64,000 nt of DNA from PALSA-505 sp963702235 (GTDB lineage: Bacteria > Actinomycetota > Actinomycetes > Streptosporangiales > Streptosporangiaceae): the NCBI GenBank assembly GCA_963702235.1, contig CAVPBZ010000018.1:806001-870000 (forward strand), given 5' to 3'. The translations under genes and the position numbers were made by a program. A model generated the notes under the pieces. It did not search any database, was not told the DNA's origin, and saw only the letters and a list, made by a program, of their open reading frames with translations. Below, piece by piece: positions 1-8,694 of this stretch; within the stretch, counting starts at the first letter, position 1; each line of letters opens with the position of its first letter.

Positions 1-141
1 GACGGCAACCCGCACACGCTGGATGAGATCGGCCGGGCGCTGGGCCTGACCAGGGAGCGCATCAGGCAGCTGGAGAAGCAGTCGCTGTCCAAGCTGCGCC
101 ACCCCAGCCGCGCCCAGCCGTTGCTGGATTTCGCCAGCTGA
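1..141 (+). CDS. RNA polymerase sigma factor, C-terminal end (partial, 5' end outside window)
   Basis: Only the last 46 residues are present, in frame 1 from the first base to a TGA. They form sigma-70 region 4.2: a helix-turn-helix (LDEIGRALGLTRERIRQLE) that recognises the -35 promoter element, followed by SLSKLRHPSR, which is typical of group 1/2 (HrdB/SigB-like) sigma factors. The extreme C terminus (PLLDFAS) differs from the LRDYLD ending usual in principal sigma factors, so a group 2 alternative sigma factor is more likely than the housekeeping one. The N-terminal regions that would settle this are not in the window. Confidence 0.9.
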   Translation, partial: DGNPHTLDEIGRALGLTRERIRQLEKQSLSKLRHPSRAQPLLDFAS

Positions 142-597
142 GCTTAGGAGTCCGCTGACCGCGTCGCCCGCCACGTGGCGCGCGCCTGACCCCGGACCAC
201 CGCGAGCCGGACCCGACCTCCCGCGGGGCCCGGCTCGTGGCATGTCCGGGGGAAGTCCGGGGGGAGTGAGCGCGGGCGCGAGCGATCGGCGGTTGGCGCG
301 CGGCAGCTATGGCGGCAGCGACCACGGGCGGCACCGACGGCGGGCGGCACCGATCACGGGCGGTCAGGATTTCCAGGTAGCGGAGCGCGGCGATGAACCG
401 GCGCCGAGCCGGCCTCTGGCCTGTCCCGTCCGGGCGGGCGGCCGGCCTGCAGGCCATCCTGAGCGCGCCTCTGCAGCGCCTGGCGCGCGGGCCAGGGAAT
501 ATACCGGCGTGCCGTCGCTGGTTCGAACAAACTGTCGGTCGTGTGCGATAGTGTGTTCGAAGAACGTTACCAGTCGGCCCGGACGGAGGTGAACGCC
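142..597. other. Intergenic region between sigma factor and DUF222 remnant
   Basis: About 450 bases with no convincing gene. It holds short degenerate direct repeats of a gggcggcaccga-type unit near 325-362 and, at its right end, two SOS-box-like sites (listed separately). No terminator with a T-run is visible after the sigma factor stop. Confidence 0.5.
524..559. promoter_or_regulatory. Two tandem SOS-box-like (LexA) sites upstream of DUF222 gene
   Basis: CGAACAAACTGTCG (524-537) and CGATAGTGTGTTCG (546-559) each match 8 of the 10 specified bases of the actinobacterial SOS box CGAAC-N4-GTTCG. Their centres are 22 bp apart, about two helical turns. The outer halves also form an inverted repeat, TTCGAACA (522-529) and TGTTCGAA (554-561). 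The sites end about 39 bp before the likely GTG start at 598. DUF222/13E12-type genes in mycobacteria are reported to be LexA-regulated, so the position makes sense. Both sites are imperfect, so binding is an inference. Confidence 0.45.
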
Positions 598-2274
598 GTG
601 CCCGCAGCAGTCCCGCGACCCGAGTCGCAGGAGGAGATCCTGGATGCCGCGCTGGCCGCGCTCACCGATGCCGACATCCCGCCCGATGAGGATGCGCGGG
701 CAGCCCCGGATCCGGATTGCGGCCGACCGGCCGAGCTGGCTGACCTGACCACGGCAGAGCTGGACCTGCTGGCCAGGCTGGACAAGGCAGGGCGGGCCGT
801 GGACGCGGCGGCGGCCGCCGTGGTCACCACCGGGCCGACTGTGAGTGGCCCGGAAACCGCTGACACGGCCGGGACTGCTGTGGCCGGGTCCGATGCGGCC
901 AGGCCCGAGCCGGGCGAGTTCGCCGGGTTCGCGCAGGGTGGGGTGCTGGACCTGATGGCGCCGGGGGTGCCGCTGGCCGGGTTCGCCGATGCCGCGCACG
1001 CCCAGCTTTCCCGGGTGCCTGACAATGAGCTGGTCGGGGTGCTGGCGGCGTGGCGGCGGCAGACCTCCTGGGCGCAGGCCCGGGAGCTGGCGGTGGTCGC
1101 GGAGCTGGCCCGCCGCCGTCCCGCCGGCCGCGCCGCGCCGGCGGCGGCGGGGGAGTTCCCGGTGCAGCTGAGTGAGTTCGTCGCCGCTGAGGTGGCGCTG
1201 GCGCTGACCTTGACCCGGCACGGCGGTGAGGGTGCTGCTGGAGCTGGCGCTGGATCTGGCCGCCCGGCCCGCGACCGCCGCCGCGCTCGAGGCGGGCCGG
1301 ATTGACCTGTACAAGGTCCGGGTCATCCTGGAGGCCGTTGCCCCGCTCAGCCCCGAGCACGCGGCCAGGGTGGAGGCGGCGGTGCTGCCTGCTGCGCCGG
1401 GCCAGACCAGCGGCGAGCTGCGCCGGTCGCTGCAGCGTGCGGTGCTGAAGCTGGACCCGGAGGCGGCCCGGCGGCGGCGGGAGCAGGCGCAGAAGGACGC
1501 CCGGGTCGAATGCTGGACCGACCCGGAGGGCACCGCGACGCTGGCGGGGCGGTCGCTGCCGCCGGCCGAGGTGCTGGCCGCGGACAAGCGGCTGTGCCAG
1601 GTGGCGGCGTGGTGGAAGAAGCAGATCCGGGCCGCGTGGAAACACGCCGACCCGGGCCAGCACCTGTCCCGGCCCGGGCATGGCACCGACCTGCTGCGGG
1701 CCCGCGCCTACCTGGCGCTGCTGCTCGGCCAGCCCCTCGACGTCCCGCCGCCGACCTGCTCCCGGCCGCCGACATCCCCGGCGCCGGCGCGCCCGGCGGC
1801 CCCGCCGGGCCGGACGGTCTCGGCGGGTCGGCTGGCACCGCATCGACACCTCACGGCTCCGCAGGTCACGATCATCCCACAGGTCCGGATGGCCAGCAGG
1901 TGCCCGCCGGGCTGCGCCGGCCCGACCCGGACCCGGTCCCGGCCGGGCTGCGCCGGGGCGACCCGGTCGCCGCGCTGCCGCCGCTGGCCGGCTCGATCGC
2001 CGTCACGCTGCCGCTGGCCACCCTGCTCGGCCTGTCCGACAACCCCGGCGACGTCGCCGGCTACGGCCCGCTGCACGGCGACATCGTCCGCGCCCTGGCC
2101 AACGCCGCCGCCGGCCACCCCGCCACCAACTGGCACCTCATCATCACCGACCCCGACGACCGGGCCGTCGGCTACGGCTACGCCCCCCGCGCCCAACCCA
2201 TCCGCGGCCACCCCGCCGATGGCTGGACCATCACCCTGCGCACCGAACGCATCGCCCGCGGCCACTCACCGTAA
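598..2274 (+). pseudogene. DUF222 / 13E12-repeat HNH-endonuclease family gene, frameshifted and missing the HNH domain
   Basis: The likely start is GTG at 598, with GGAGG at 585-589. The N-terminal part runs in frame 1 to about 1225. The characteristic DUF222 core (VLLELALDLAARPATAAALEAGRIDLYKV) continues in frame 2 to about 1748, and the rest returns to frame 1 and stops after RTERIARGHSP at 2274. Intact family members continue past a conserved HRNQT segment into a Cys/His-rich HNH nuclease domain. Here HRNQTMRG survives only in frame 2 after the frame-1 stop, and no HNH cysteines follow. The gene therefore has two internal frameshifts and has lost its presumed catalytic domain. These families are multicopy and recombine often, which fits decay. 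Sequencing error could explain the frameshifts but not the absent HNH domain. Confidence 0.8.
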
Positions 2275-2398
2275 CCAGACGATGCGGGGCACTGACCCCG
2301 GATCTCATGTCAGCCCAGATGCGCGTAGTTCATGAGGTGATACGTCCGGGCGGCAGCGCGGTTCCGCAGCGTGACGGCGAGGCGGTAGCGTCCGGGGT

Positions 2399-3394
2399 AT
2401 GCATTCCGTAGGCCTGGTCCTGCACCCGCAGCGAGATTCCGCGGCTGCCGTTAACTCGGTGCTGAGCTGGGCCGCTCGTAGGCAGATCGCGGTCTTCGGG
2501 GTCGAGAACGAGATCAGCAGGCTCAACTGCGCCGCCATCCCGGTTTCCGCCGAGGAGCTCGGCCGCCGCTGCGACCTGCTCGTCAGCCTGGGCGGGGACG
2601 GGACCATGCTGCGGGCTATGCGGCTCGCCGACCGGCAGCACACCCTGGTCCTCGGGGTGAACCTCGGCAAGCTCGGGTTCCTGGCCGAGGTGGACGTGCC
2701 CGATCTGCCCGACGCGCTGTCGGCCATCGACAGCCATCAGTACACGATCGAGCCGCGGCTCGCCCTCGACAGCGCGCTTGGTGACCAGACCCTCACCGCG
2801 TTCAACGACGTGGCCGTCGTGCGCGTCCCTGGGAAGGGCTCCGCTCTGGTGGCGCTGCACGTGGACGGCGAGCCGTTCGTCAGCTACGCCGCCGACGCCG
2901 TGGTGGTCGCGACGCCCACTGGCTCGACCGCGTACAGCTTCTCGGCGGGCGGCCCGATCGTGAGCCCCGCTGTCGAGGCCCTGCTGGTGACGCCCGCGGC
3001 GCCGCACTCGGCCTACAACCGCGGGCTGGTGCTGTCCGCACGAGACACCGTCGCGCTGGAGATCCTGCCCGCCAGCGGCCGCCTCGCGGTCGAGGTGGAC
3101 GGCGGCGTCGCCGGTTACGTCGAGCCCGGCGACCGGCTTGACCTGAAGGCCCGGCCGGACGCCGCGCGGGTGATCCGCCTGGGCCGCACCACGTTCTACG
3201 ACCGCGCCCGCCGCAAGCTGCGCCTCACCGACTCCGCGGAGATCACCCCGGCATGGCGCGACGGCAGCACTAGTGGCCCTGGCGCCGAAGCCACCAGCCA
3301 GGCGCCACCCCCTGGCGCCAGCACCCCAGACGCCAGCACCCCACGCGCCAGCACCCCAGACGCCAGCACGCCCGGTGGCGACACCGAGGCCTGA
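2399..3394 (+). CDS. nadK: NAD kinase
   Basis: 331 residues. Phosphorylates NAD+ to NADP+ using ATP or polyphosphate. The diagnostic GGDGTMLRA motif (about residues 65-73) lies in the nucleotide-binding N-terminal domain, and VNLGKLGFLAEV follows. The C-terminal domain has the conserved TPTGSTAYSFSAGGPIV segment that binds NAD. The last 40 or so residues are a Ser/Thr/Pro/Ala-rich tail of five-residue repeats (ASTPD, ASTPR, ASTPD, ASTPG), encoded by 15-bp tandem repeats at about 3318-3378; this tail is outside the kinase fold. ATG start with only a weak upstream ribosome-binding site. The following acetyltransferase starts 5 bp after the stop, so the two are probably co-transcribed. Confidence 0.95.
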   Translation: MHSVGLVLHPQRDSAAAVNSVLSWAARRQIAVFGVENEISRLNCAAIPVSAEELGRRCDLLVSLGGDGTMLRAMRLADRQHTLVLGVNLGKLGFLAEVDVPDLPDALSAIDSHQYTIEPRLALDSALGDQTLTAFNDVAVVRVPGKGSALVALHVDGEPFVSYAADAVVVATPTGSTAYSFSAGGPIVSPAVEALLVTPAAPHSAYNRGLVLSARDTVALEILPASGRLAVEVDGGVAGYVEPGDRLDLKARPDAARVIRLGRTTFYDRARRKLRLTDSAEITPAWRDGSTSGPGAEATSQAPPPGASTPDASTPRASTPDASTPGGDTEA

Positions 3395-3399
3395 CAGTC

Positions 3400-3924
3400 G
3401 TGGCCGTACCTGACGCCGAGACCGCTGCCCTGGGGGGCGCCCCGGACGGCGAGATCGCGGTTGATGACCCGCGGACCCAGGACGTCCGCGCCCTGATGCG
3501 GCGCCACCTGGAGTTCGCGAACTCGCACAGCCCGCCTGCCGACGTGCACGCGCTGGACGTCAACGGCCTGCTGGACCCGGCCGTGACGTTCGTCAGCTTC
3601 CGCGTCCGCGGAGAACTGCTGGGCGTCGGCGCGCTGAAACAGCTGGACGACCGGCACGCTGAGCTGAAGTCCATGCACACCACCAGCGCGGCGCGCGGCC
3701 GCGGGATCGGCCGGGCGATCCTCGATCACCTGATCGGCCTCGCCCGGGATCGCGGCTGCAGCCGGGTGAGCCTGGAGACTGGCTCGATGGCGGCGTTTGC
3801 CCCCGCCCGGTCGCTGTATGCCGGCGCGGGATTCGTGTCGTGCGGACCGTTCGGCGATTACATCTCGAGCCCGAACAGCACCTTCATGACACTGGCGCTG
3901 ACCGGCCCGGACAGCGCGGGCTGA
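3400..3924 (+). CDS. GNAT family N-acetyltransferase
   Basis: 174 residues. A single GNAT domain with the acetyl-CoA pyrophosphate-binding motif A, ARGRGIGRAILDHL (about residues 99-112), preceded by the beta-4 strand (LKSMHTTSAA) and followed by LYAGAGFVSCGPFGDY. The residues around GFVSCGPFGDYISSPNSTFM resemble the YsnE/PhnO-like subgroup of small-molecule acetyltransferases. The substrate cannot be inferred. It begins with GTG just after nadK. The stop codon lies inside the first unit of a 21-bp tandem repeat array. Confidence 0.85.
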   Translation: MAVPDAETAALGGAPDGEIAVDDPRTQDVRALMRRHLEFANSHSPPADVHALDVNGLLDPAVTFVSFRVRGELLGVGALKQLDDRHAELKSMHTTSAARGRGIGRAILDHLIGLARDRGCSRVSLETGSMAAFAPARSLYAGAGFVSCGPFGDYISSPNSTFMTLALTGPDSAG

Positions 3925-4014
3925 CACCCGGACGGCGCGGGCTGACGCCCGGCCCGGCGGGCAGACGCCGGCCCAGCCCCGCGGGCTGACGCCCGGCGCG
4001 GCCCCGCGGGCAGG
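3906..4014 (+). repeat. Degenerate ~21-bp tandem repeat across the GNAT stop codon
   Basis: Units 1 (3906-3926) and 2 (3927-3947) are both 21 bp and differ at 2 positions. They are followed by three more diverged units of 20-24 bp with the core cgcgggctgacgcccgg. The TGA stop of the upstream gene (3922-3924) is in unit 1. Unit 2 repeats the TGA in the same frame because 21 is a multiple of three. Confidence 0.75.
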
Positions 4015-4104
4015 CCGCCATACTCCCCCGGGCGGACGGCGCTACTCGCCCGGCGGACAGCGCTGGTTTCGGCGCCGCGCTGCGATCGAGGTAAGGTGCG
4101 CAGC

Positions 4105-4614
4105 GTGGCAGTCTACGTCGAGGTGCTTCGCGAGGTAACGGACGAGACAGTCAAGGCCTTCGGCCGGCTGCTGCCGCAGCTGTCCAGATCCGCGCCGCCG
4201 CTGGACCATGCGGCGCTCGCCCGGGTTGTCGGGGCCTCGTCCAACACGGTGCTGGTGGCCCGCGGGGAGGCCGCGACGGGCGGGCCGGGCGAGATCATCG
4301 GCACCCTCACGCTGGCGGTCTTCCCGATTCCCACCGGCGTGCGCGCCTGGATCGAGGACGTGGTGGTGGACGAGGCAGCCAGCAGGCAGGGCGCGGGGAC
4401 CGCGCTCACCCAGGAGGCGCTGCGTATCGCCCGCGGACAGGGCGCCCGCACCGTGGACCTGACGTCCCGGCCCTCGCGCGAGGCCGCCGGACGGCTCTAT
4501 GAGCGGCTGGGCTTCGAGCGCCGCGGATCGCGGCTGTACCGGTTCACCCTCGACACCGCCGACTCTCCCGCCGCCGGCTCCCCGACAGCAGGCTCCCCCG
4601 CCACAGCGGGGTAG
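4105..4614 (+). CDS. GNAT family N-acetyltransferase
   Basis: About 169 residues from the GTG at 4105, chosen because GAGGTAAGG lies 8-16 bases upstream; a second in-frame GTG at 4096 would add MRS. A GNAT fold is clear: WIEDVVVDEAASRQGAGTALTQEAL carries strand beta-4 and acetyl-CoA motif A, then VDLTSRPSREAAGRLYERLGFERR gives motif B. The C terminus is a low-complexity Ser/Pro/Ala/Gly tail (SPAAGSPTAGSPATAG) made from 15-bp repeats. The order of motifs is typical of protein or small-molecule acetyltransferases, but the substrate is unknown. Confidence 0.85.
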   Translation: MAVYVEVLREVTDETVKAFGRLLPQLSRSAPPLDHAALARVVGASSNTVLVARGEAATGGPGEIIGTLTLAVFPIPTGVRAWIEDVVVDEAASRQGAGTALTQEALRIARGQGARTVDLTSRPSREAAGRLYERLGFERRGSRLYRFTLDTADSPAAGSPTAGSPATAG

Positions 4615-4678
4615 TCCCCCGGCCTGCCCCCGGCCGCAGCCGGATAGCCGACCCCCGGATGCCGCCTACGCTTGATGT

Positions 4679-6466
4679 GTGGCGCATCTACTGGGCGGCG
4701 AGTCCCTGCATCTGGAGTTTCCGACGAAGGTCGTCTTCGACTCCGTGACCGTCGGCGTCAGCGACGGGGACCGCGTCGGCATCGTCGGGCGCAATGGCGA
4801 CGGCAAGTCAAGCCTGCTCGCGATGCTCTCCGGACGGCTCGAGCCGAACGCAGGGCGGGTCACGAGGCGCAGCGGCGTGACGATGGGGATGCTCGACCAG
4901 GGCGACACGCTCGATCCCGCACTGACGGTCGCGCGCACCATCGTCGGTGACCGGCCGGACTACGAGTGGGCGGGCGACGCCCGCATCCGGGACGTGATCA
5001 GCGGCCTGGTCCGCGACATTCCCTGGCAAGCGCCGGTCGCCGAGCTGAGCGGCGGTCAGCGGCGGCGGATTGCCCTGGCCCGGCTGCTGGCAGGCGACTG
5101 GGACGTGCTGGCCCTGGACGAGCCGACCAACCACCTCGACGTCGAGGGCATCAGCTGGCTGGCCGGGCACCTGCGGTCGCGCTGGCCGGCGAATTCCGGC
5201 GGGCTGCTGGTCGTGACCCACGACCGGTGGTTCCTCGACGAGGTCTGCACGGCGACGTGGGAGGTACACGACCGGATCATCGAGCCATTCGACGGCGGGT
5301 ATGCCGCCTACGTGCTGCAGCGGGTGGAGCGGGACCGGATGGCCGCGGCGAGCGAGGCGAAGCGGCAGAACCTGATGCGCAAGGAGCTCGCCTGGCTGCG
5401 CCGCGGCCCTCCGGCGCGAACCTCGAAGCCGAAGTTCCGGATCGACGCGGCCAACGCGCTGATCGCGAACGAGCCGCCGCCGCGCAATCCAGTGGAGCTG
5501 GCCCGGCTGGCGACCGCTCGCCTCGGCAAGGACGTGGTGGACCTGCTCGGCGCCTCGGTCTCCTTCGGCGACAAGCAGGTCCTCCGCGAGGTGGAGTGGC
5601 GTATCGGCCCCGGCGAGCGCACCGGCATCCTCGGCGTCAACGGCGCGGGCAAGTCCACCCTGCTAGCACTCATCAGCGGTGACCAGGAGCCCACCGCGGG
5701 GCGGGTCAAGCGGGGCAAGACGGTCCAGGTCGCCGTCCTCGATCAGCAGCTGGCCCGCCTGGACGCCCTACCCGGCGAACGGGTCAGCGACCTGATCGGG
5801 CGCAAGCGCACGACGTATATCGCCGGCGGGAAGGAGCTGACGCCCGGGCAGCTGCTCGAGCGCCTCGGCTTCACCAACGCGCAGCTGTCAACACCGGTCC
5901 GCGACCTCTCCGGCGGCCAGCAGCGCCGGCTGCAGCTGCTGCTGATCCTGCTCGACGAGCCCAACGTGCTCATCCTCGACGAGCCGACGAACGACATGGA
6001 CGTCAACATGCTCGCGGCGTTCGAGGATCTGCTGGACTCCTGGCCGGGGACACTGCTCGTCGTCTCGCACGACCGTTACTTCCTCGAGCGGGTCACCGAC
6101 CAGCAGTACGCGATCATCGGCGGGCACCTCCGGCACGTGCCGGGCGGCGTGGACCAGTACCTGCGGCTCCGGGCCGAGCAGGCCGTGGCATCCGCTCCGC
6201 CGCAACGGCCGGATGAGGCGACAGCGACAGCCGCAGCGGGAATGTCGGGGGCCGGCTTGCGCGCGGCGCACAAGGAGATCGCCGCCATCGACCGGAAGCT
6301 GGTCAAGCTCGCCGGCCGGGTCGATGCCGCCAACGAGAGCATCGCCCGGCACGACCAGAGCGACTACGAGGGCCTGACCCAGAAGATCAAGGAACTCCGC
6401 GCGCTGCAAGACGAAATTACCGAGCTTGAGACCCGCTGGCTGGAGCTCTCCGAGCAGGTCAGTTAG
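4679..6466 (+). CDS. ABC-F family ATPase (Uup/EttA-like ribosome-associated)
   Basis: 595 residues with two ABC domains on one chain and no membrane segments, the layout of ABC-F proteins that act on the ribosome rather than in transport. NBD1: Walker A GRNGDGKSS (about 38-46), signature LSGGQRRR and Walker B LALDEPTNHLD. NBD2: Walker A GVNGAGKST, signature LSGGQQRR and Walker B LILDEPTNDMD. The interdomain linker (about 215-270) is rich in charged residues. The C terminus (about 530-595) is a predicted coiled coil as in Uup. Family roles include translation-factor activity and antibiotic resistance. No resistance-type long linker is evident, so a Uup-like housekeeping role is likelier. GTG start. 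The stop codon is embedded in a 17-bp tandem repeat. Confidence 0.9.
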   Translation: MAHLLGGESLHLEFPTKVVFDSVTVGVSDGDRVGIVGRNGDGKSSLLAMLSGRLEPNAGRVTRRSGVTMGMLDQGDTLDPALTVARTIVGDRPDYEWAGDARIRDVISGLVRDIPWQAPVAELSGGQRRRIALARLLAGDWDVLALDEPTNHLDVEGISWLAGHLRSRWPANSGGLLVVTHDRWFLDEVCTATWEVHDRIIEPFDGGYAAYVLQRVERDRMAAASEAKRQNLMRKELAWLRRGPPARTSKPKFRIDAANALIANEPPPRNPVELARLATARLGKDVVDLLGASVSFGDKQVLREVEWRIGPGERTGILGVNGAGKSTLLALISGDQEPTAGRVKRGKTVQVAVLDQQLARLDALPGERVSDLIGRKRTTYIAGGKELTPGQLLERLGFTNAQLSTPVRDLSGGQQRRLQLLLILLDEPNVLILDEPTNDMDVNMLAAFEDLLDSWPGTLLVVSHDRYFLERVTDQQYAIIGGHLRHVPGGVDQYLRLRAEQAVASAPPQRPDEATATAAAGMSGAGLRAAHKEIAAIDRKLVKLAGRVDAANESIARHDQSDYEGLTQKIKELRALQDEITELETRWLELSEQVS

Positions 6467-6513
6467 CCGAGCAGGCCAGTTAGCCGAGCAGGCCAGTTAG
6501 CCGAGCAGCCCAG
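6450..6513 (+). repeat. 17-bp tandem repeat (3.8 copies) spanning the ABC-F stop codon
   Basis: Units ccgagcaggtcagttag (6450-6466), ccgagcaggccagttag (6467-6483 and 6484-6500) and a partial unit to 6513. The gene's TAG is the end of unit 1. Because 17 is not a multiple of three, the TAGs of units 1, 2 and 3 fall in three different reading frames. Confidence 0.95.
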
Positions 6514-6843
6514 CGTCGCTTTGCCCGCCGGCCCGCGCAGCTATACCCGACGGCTCCGCGTAGCAGCGGCCGGGGCGCGACCGGTTCGTCGCTGCCTGGC
6601 CGGGGCCGCTACGTTGCGGTTGGATAAACCCGCCATCCGCCTCCGCACCGCGGATGAAAGCTGTATGCACGGAAAGCACCTCTAGGGTGGCCGGTGAGCG
6701 TTGCGCGGCGCCAGGCGGCGGCTGGATCCCGCCGCACGGTCCCGGGCAGGCCACAGCGCCCGGTTTCGGGTAGATAGTTCCGATCGTCTCGCCAGCATGG
6801 TAAACATGCAACGTTACGCAGAGCGCCGCAGGAAGGATGGGTC
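6467..6843 (+). other. Intergenic region upstream of the peptide-binding lipoprotein
   Basis: After the tandem repeat this region holds an inverted repeat CATCCGC-N9-GCGGATG (6634-6656). Nearer the gene there is a small dyad GCATG-GTAAA-CATGC (6795-6809), centred about 40 bp before the start, in a relatively AT-rich stretch that probably contains the promoter. GGAAGGATGG lies just ahead of the GTG start. No riboswitch class was recognised. Confidence 0.4.
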
Positions 6844-8694
6844 GTGAGGAAGTCTCGAACCGGGGATTGTGCAGCGCTGATGGCGGCTGTCGTGGCGGTC
6901 ACCGCACTCGCTGCCTGCAGTAGCTCAGGGCACGGGGGGTCCGTTTCCGGCAAGCCTGTACACGGCGGGACGCTGCGGATCATCTCGAACACAGGACCTG
7001 GCTCGCTCGACCCGGTACCCACCTACAACTATGCCGGCTACGAGCTTGAGCGGGGATATGCCCGCCAGCTGCTGACCTACCCGACCACGTCGCCGGCCAC
7101 GGCGTCCGGGTCCGCCTGGACCAAGGCCACCACGCTGGTCGCTGACGCCGCGACAGCGGTCCCGAGCACCGCCAATGGCGGCATCACCGGCAACGGGCTG
7201 GTGTACACGTACCACATCCGCCCGGGCGTGGACTGGAACTCCGCACCGCCGCGCCAGGTGACGGCGGCCGACTTCATCAGGGAGATCCAGGCGTTCTGCA
7301 ACCCCGGGCAGTTCCCGGTGGGGAACTCGTCGTACTTCACCGGCACGATCGCCGGACTCGCCAGTTACTGCAACGCAGAAATCAATCACTTCAAGCAGGC
7401 GAAGGTGACCCCCGCGGCCGTCGCGGCCTGGCAGGACAGTCACCCGGTCTCCGGGCTGTCCGCCCCCAGCCCGCTCACGCTGCAGGTCAAGCTCATCCAG
7501 CCGGCCAGCGACTTCAACGACATCATGGCGCTGCCGTTCGTGTCGGCCAGGCCCAGGGAGTACGACGCGTACCTGCCGGGCAGCGCCGGCCTCAACCAGC
7601 ACACGATGTCGGACGGCCCGTACCAGGTCTCCAGCTACGTGCCGAACAAGACGATCGTCCTGACCCCGAACCCGGCCTGGAAGCAGTCCACCGACCCGCT
7701 CCGGCACCAGTACGTCAGCAAGATCGTCGTGACGATGGGCACCAGCTCGGACCAGACCGTGCTCACCGACCTGCAGGCCAGCAGCCAGGACCTGTTCCTC
7801 GCTGACCTGGGAATCCCCTCGCAGTCGATCGCGGGGCTGCAGGCCAGCCACGACAGCCGGCTGCGGGTCTGGCCGAGCAGCAACCTCAACCCGTACATCA
7901 TCCTCAACCTGAGGTCACCTAACGCCAGCGGCGCGATGAAGAAGCTCGCCGTCCGGCAGGCCATCGAGTACGCGGTGAACAAGTCCGCGATCGTCAAGGT
8001 GTCCGGCGGCCCCGCCATCAACCAGATCGACAGCAGTGCGATCCCGCCCGGCAACATCGGCTACCAGCCCTACACCAAGTACTCGACCCCGGCCGACCAG
8101 GGCAGCCCGGCCAGGTGCAAGTCGCTGCTCGCCAGCGCCGGCTACCCGAACGGGCTGACGCTCGGCTACCTGTACGCGAACGACAGCACCGGCACCACGA
8201 TCTTCCAGTCGATCCAGGGCAGCCTGGCCCGGTGCGGCATCACGCTGAAGGGAATGCCGAAGCCGAGCGGCGGTGCCTACTTCACCGACCTGGGCAACAC
8301 CCCGCAGACCAGCAAGCCGGGCACCTGGGACATGGCCTCGGGTAGCTGGTTCCCCGACTGGTTCGGCACCAACGGGCGCACGCTCATCCAGCCGCTGTTC
8401 CAGACCAACTGCTCCCTCGGCACGGTCAATGCCGGCTGCTACAGCAGCTCCGCCGTGGACAGCCTGATCACCCAGGCGCTCAAGACCTCCTCCCCGTCGG
8501 CGGCCGCGTCGCTGTGGCATCAGGCGGACACCGACGTCATGAACGACGCCGCGATCGTCCCGCTGGTTTCATCACAGATCGCCCAGTACGCGAGCAGCCG
8601 GGTGCACAGCGCGACCGGCGGCACCGCGAACTTCTCCACGCTGATCCAGGGATGGGACCTCACCAGCATCTGGCTGAACCCCAACAAACCGTGA
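6844..8694 (+). CDS. ABC transporter substrate-binding lipoprotein, family 5 (peptide/nickel type)
   Basis: 616 residues. An N-terminal signal peptide ends in a lipobox, LAAC, with the lipidated cysteine at residue 25, so the protein is anchored on the outer face of the membrane. The body is an SBP_bac_5 domain: LDPVPTYNYAGYELERGYARQLLTYPT near the N terminus, then YHIRPGVDWNSAPPRQVTAADF, and SDGPYQVSSYVPNKTIVLTPNPAW mid-protein. These segments are typical of DppA/OppA-like solute receptors. The ligand is probably an oligopeptide but is not determined. Its stop overlaps the start of the fusion permease (GTGA), so the two are translationally coupled. No ATPase gene is in this forward unit. Confidence 0.9.
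   Translation: MRKSRTGDCAALMAAVVAVTALAACSSSGHGGSVSGKPVHGGTLRIISNTGPGSLDPVPTYNYAGYELERGYARQLLTYPTTSPATASGSAWTKATTLVADAATAVPSTANGGITGNGLVYTYHIRPGVDWNSAPPRQVTAADFIREIQAFCNPGQFPVGNSSYFTGTIAGLASYCNAEINHFKQAKVTPAAVAAWQDSHPVSGLSAPSPLTLQVKLIQPASDFNDIMALPFVSARPREYDAYLPGSAGLNQHTMSDGPYQVSSYVPNKTIVLTPNPAWKQSTDPLRHQYVSKIVVTMGTSSDQTVLTDLQASSQDLFLADLGIPSQSIAGLQASHDSRLRVWPSSNLNPYIILNLRSPNASGAMKKLAVRQAIEYAVNKSAIVKVSGGPAINQIDSSAIPPGNIGYQPYTKYSTPADQGSPARCKSLLASAGYPNGLTLGYLYANDSTGTTIFQSIQGSLARCGITLKGMPKPSGGAYFTDLGNTPQTSKPGTWDMASGSWFPDWFGTNGRTLIQPLFQTNCSLGTVNAGCYSSSAVDSLITQALKTSSPSAAASLWHQADTDVMNDAAIVPLVSSQIAQYASSRVHSATGGTANFSTLIQGWDLTSIWLNPNKP

Noticed and set aside
364..1686. Long open frames on the strand opposite the DUF222 remnant
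   Set aside because: Arg/Pro/Gly-rich translations with no domain pattern, typical of antisense frames in very GC-rich coding DNA.
6450..6513. Short CRISPR-like array
   Set aside because: Units are directly adjacent with no spacers; it is a simple tandem repeat.
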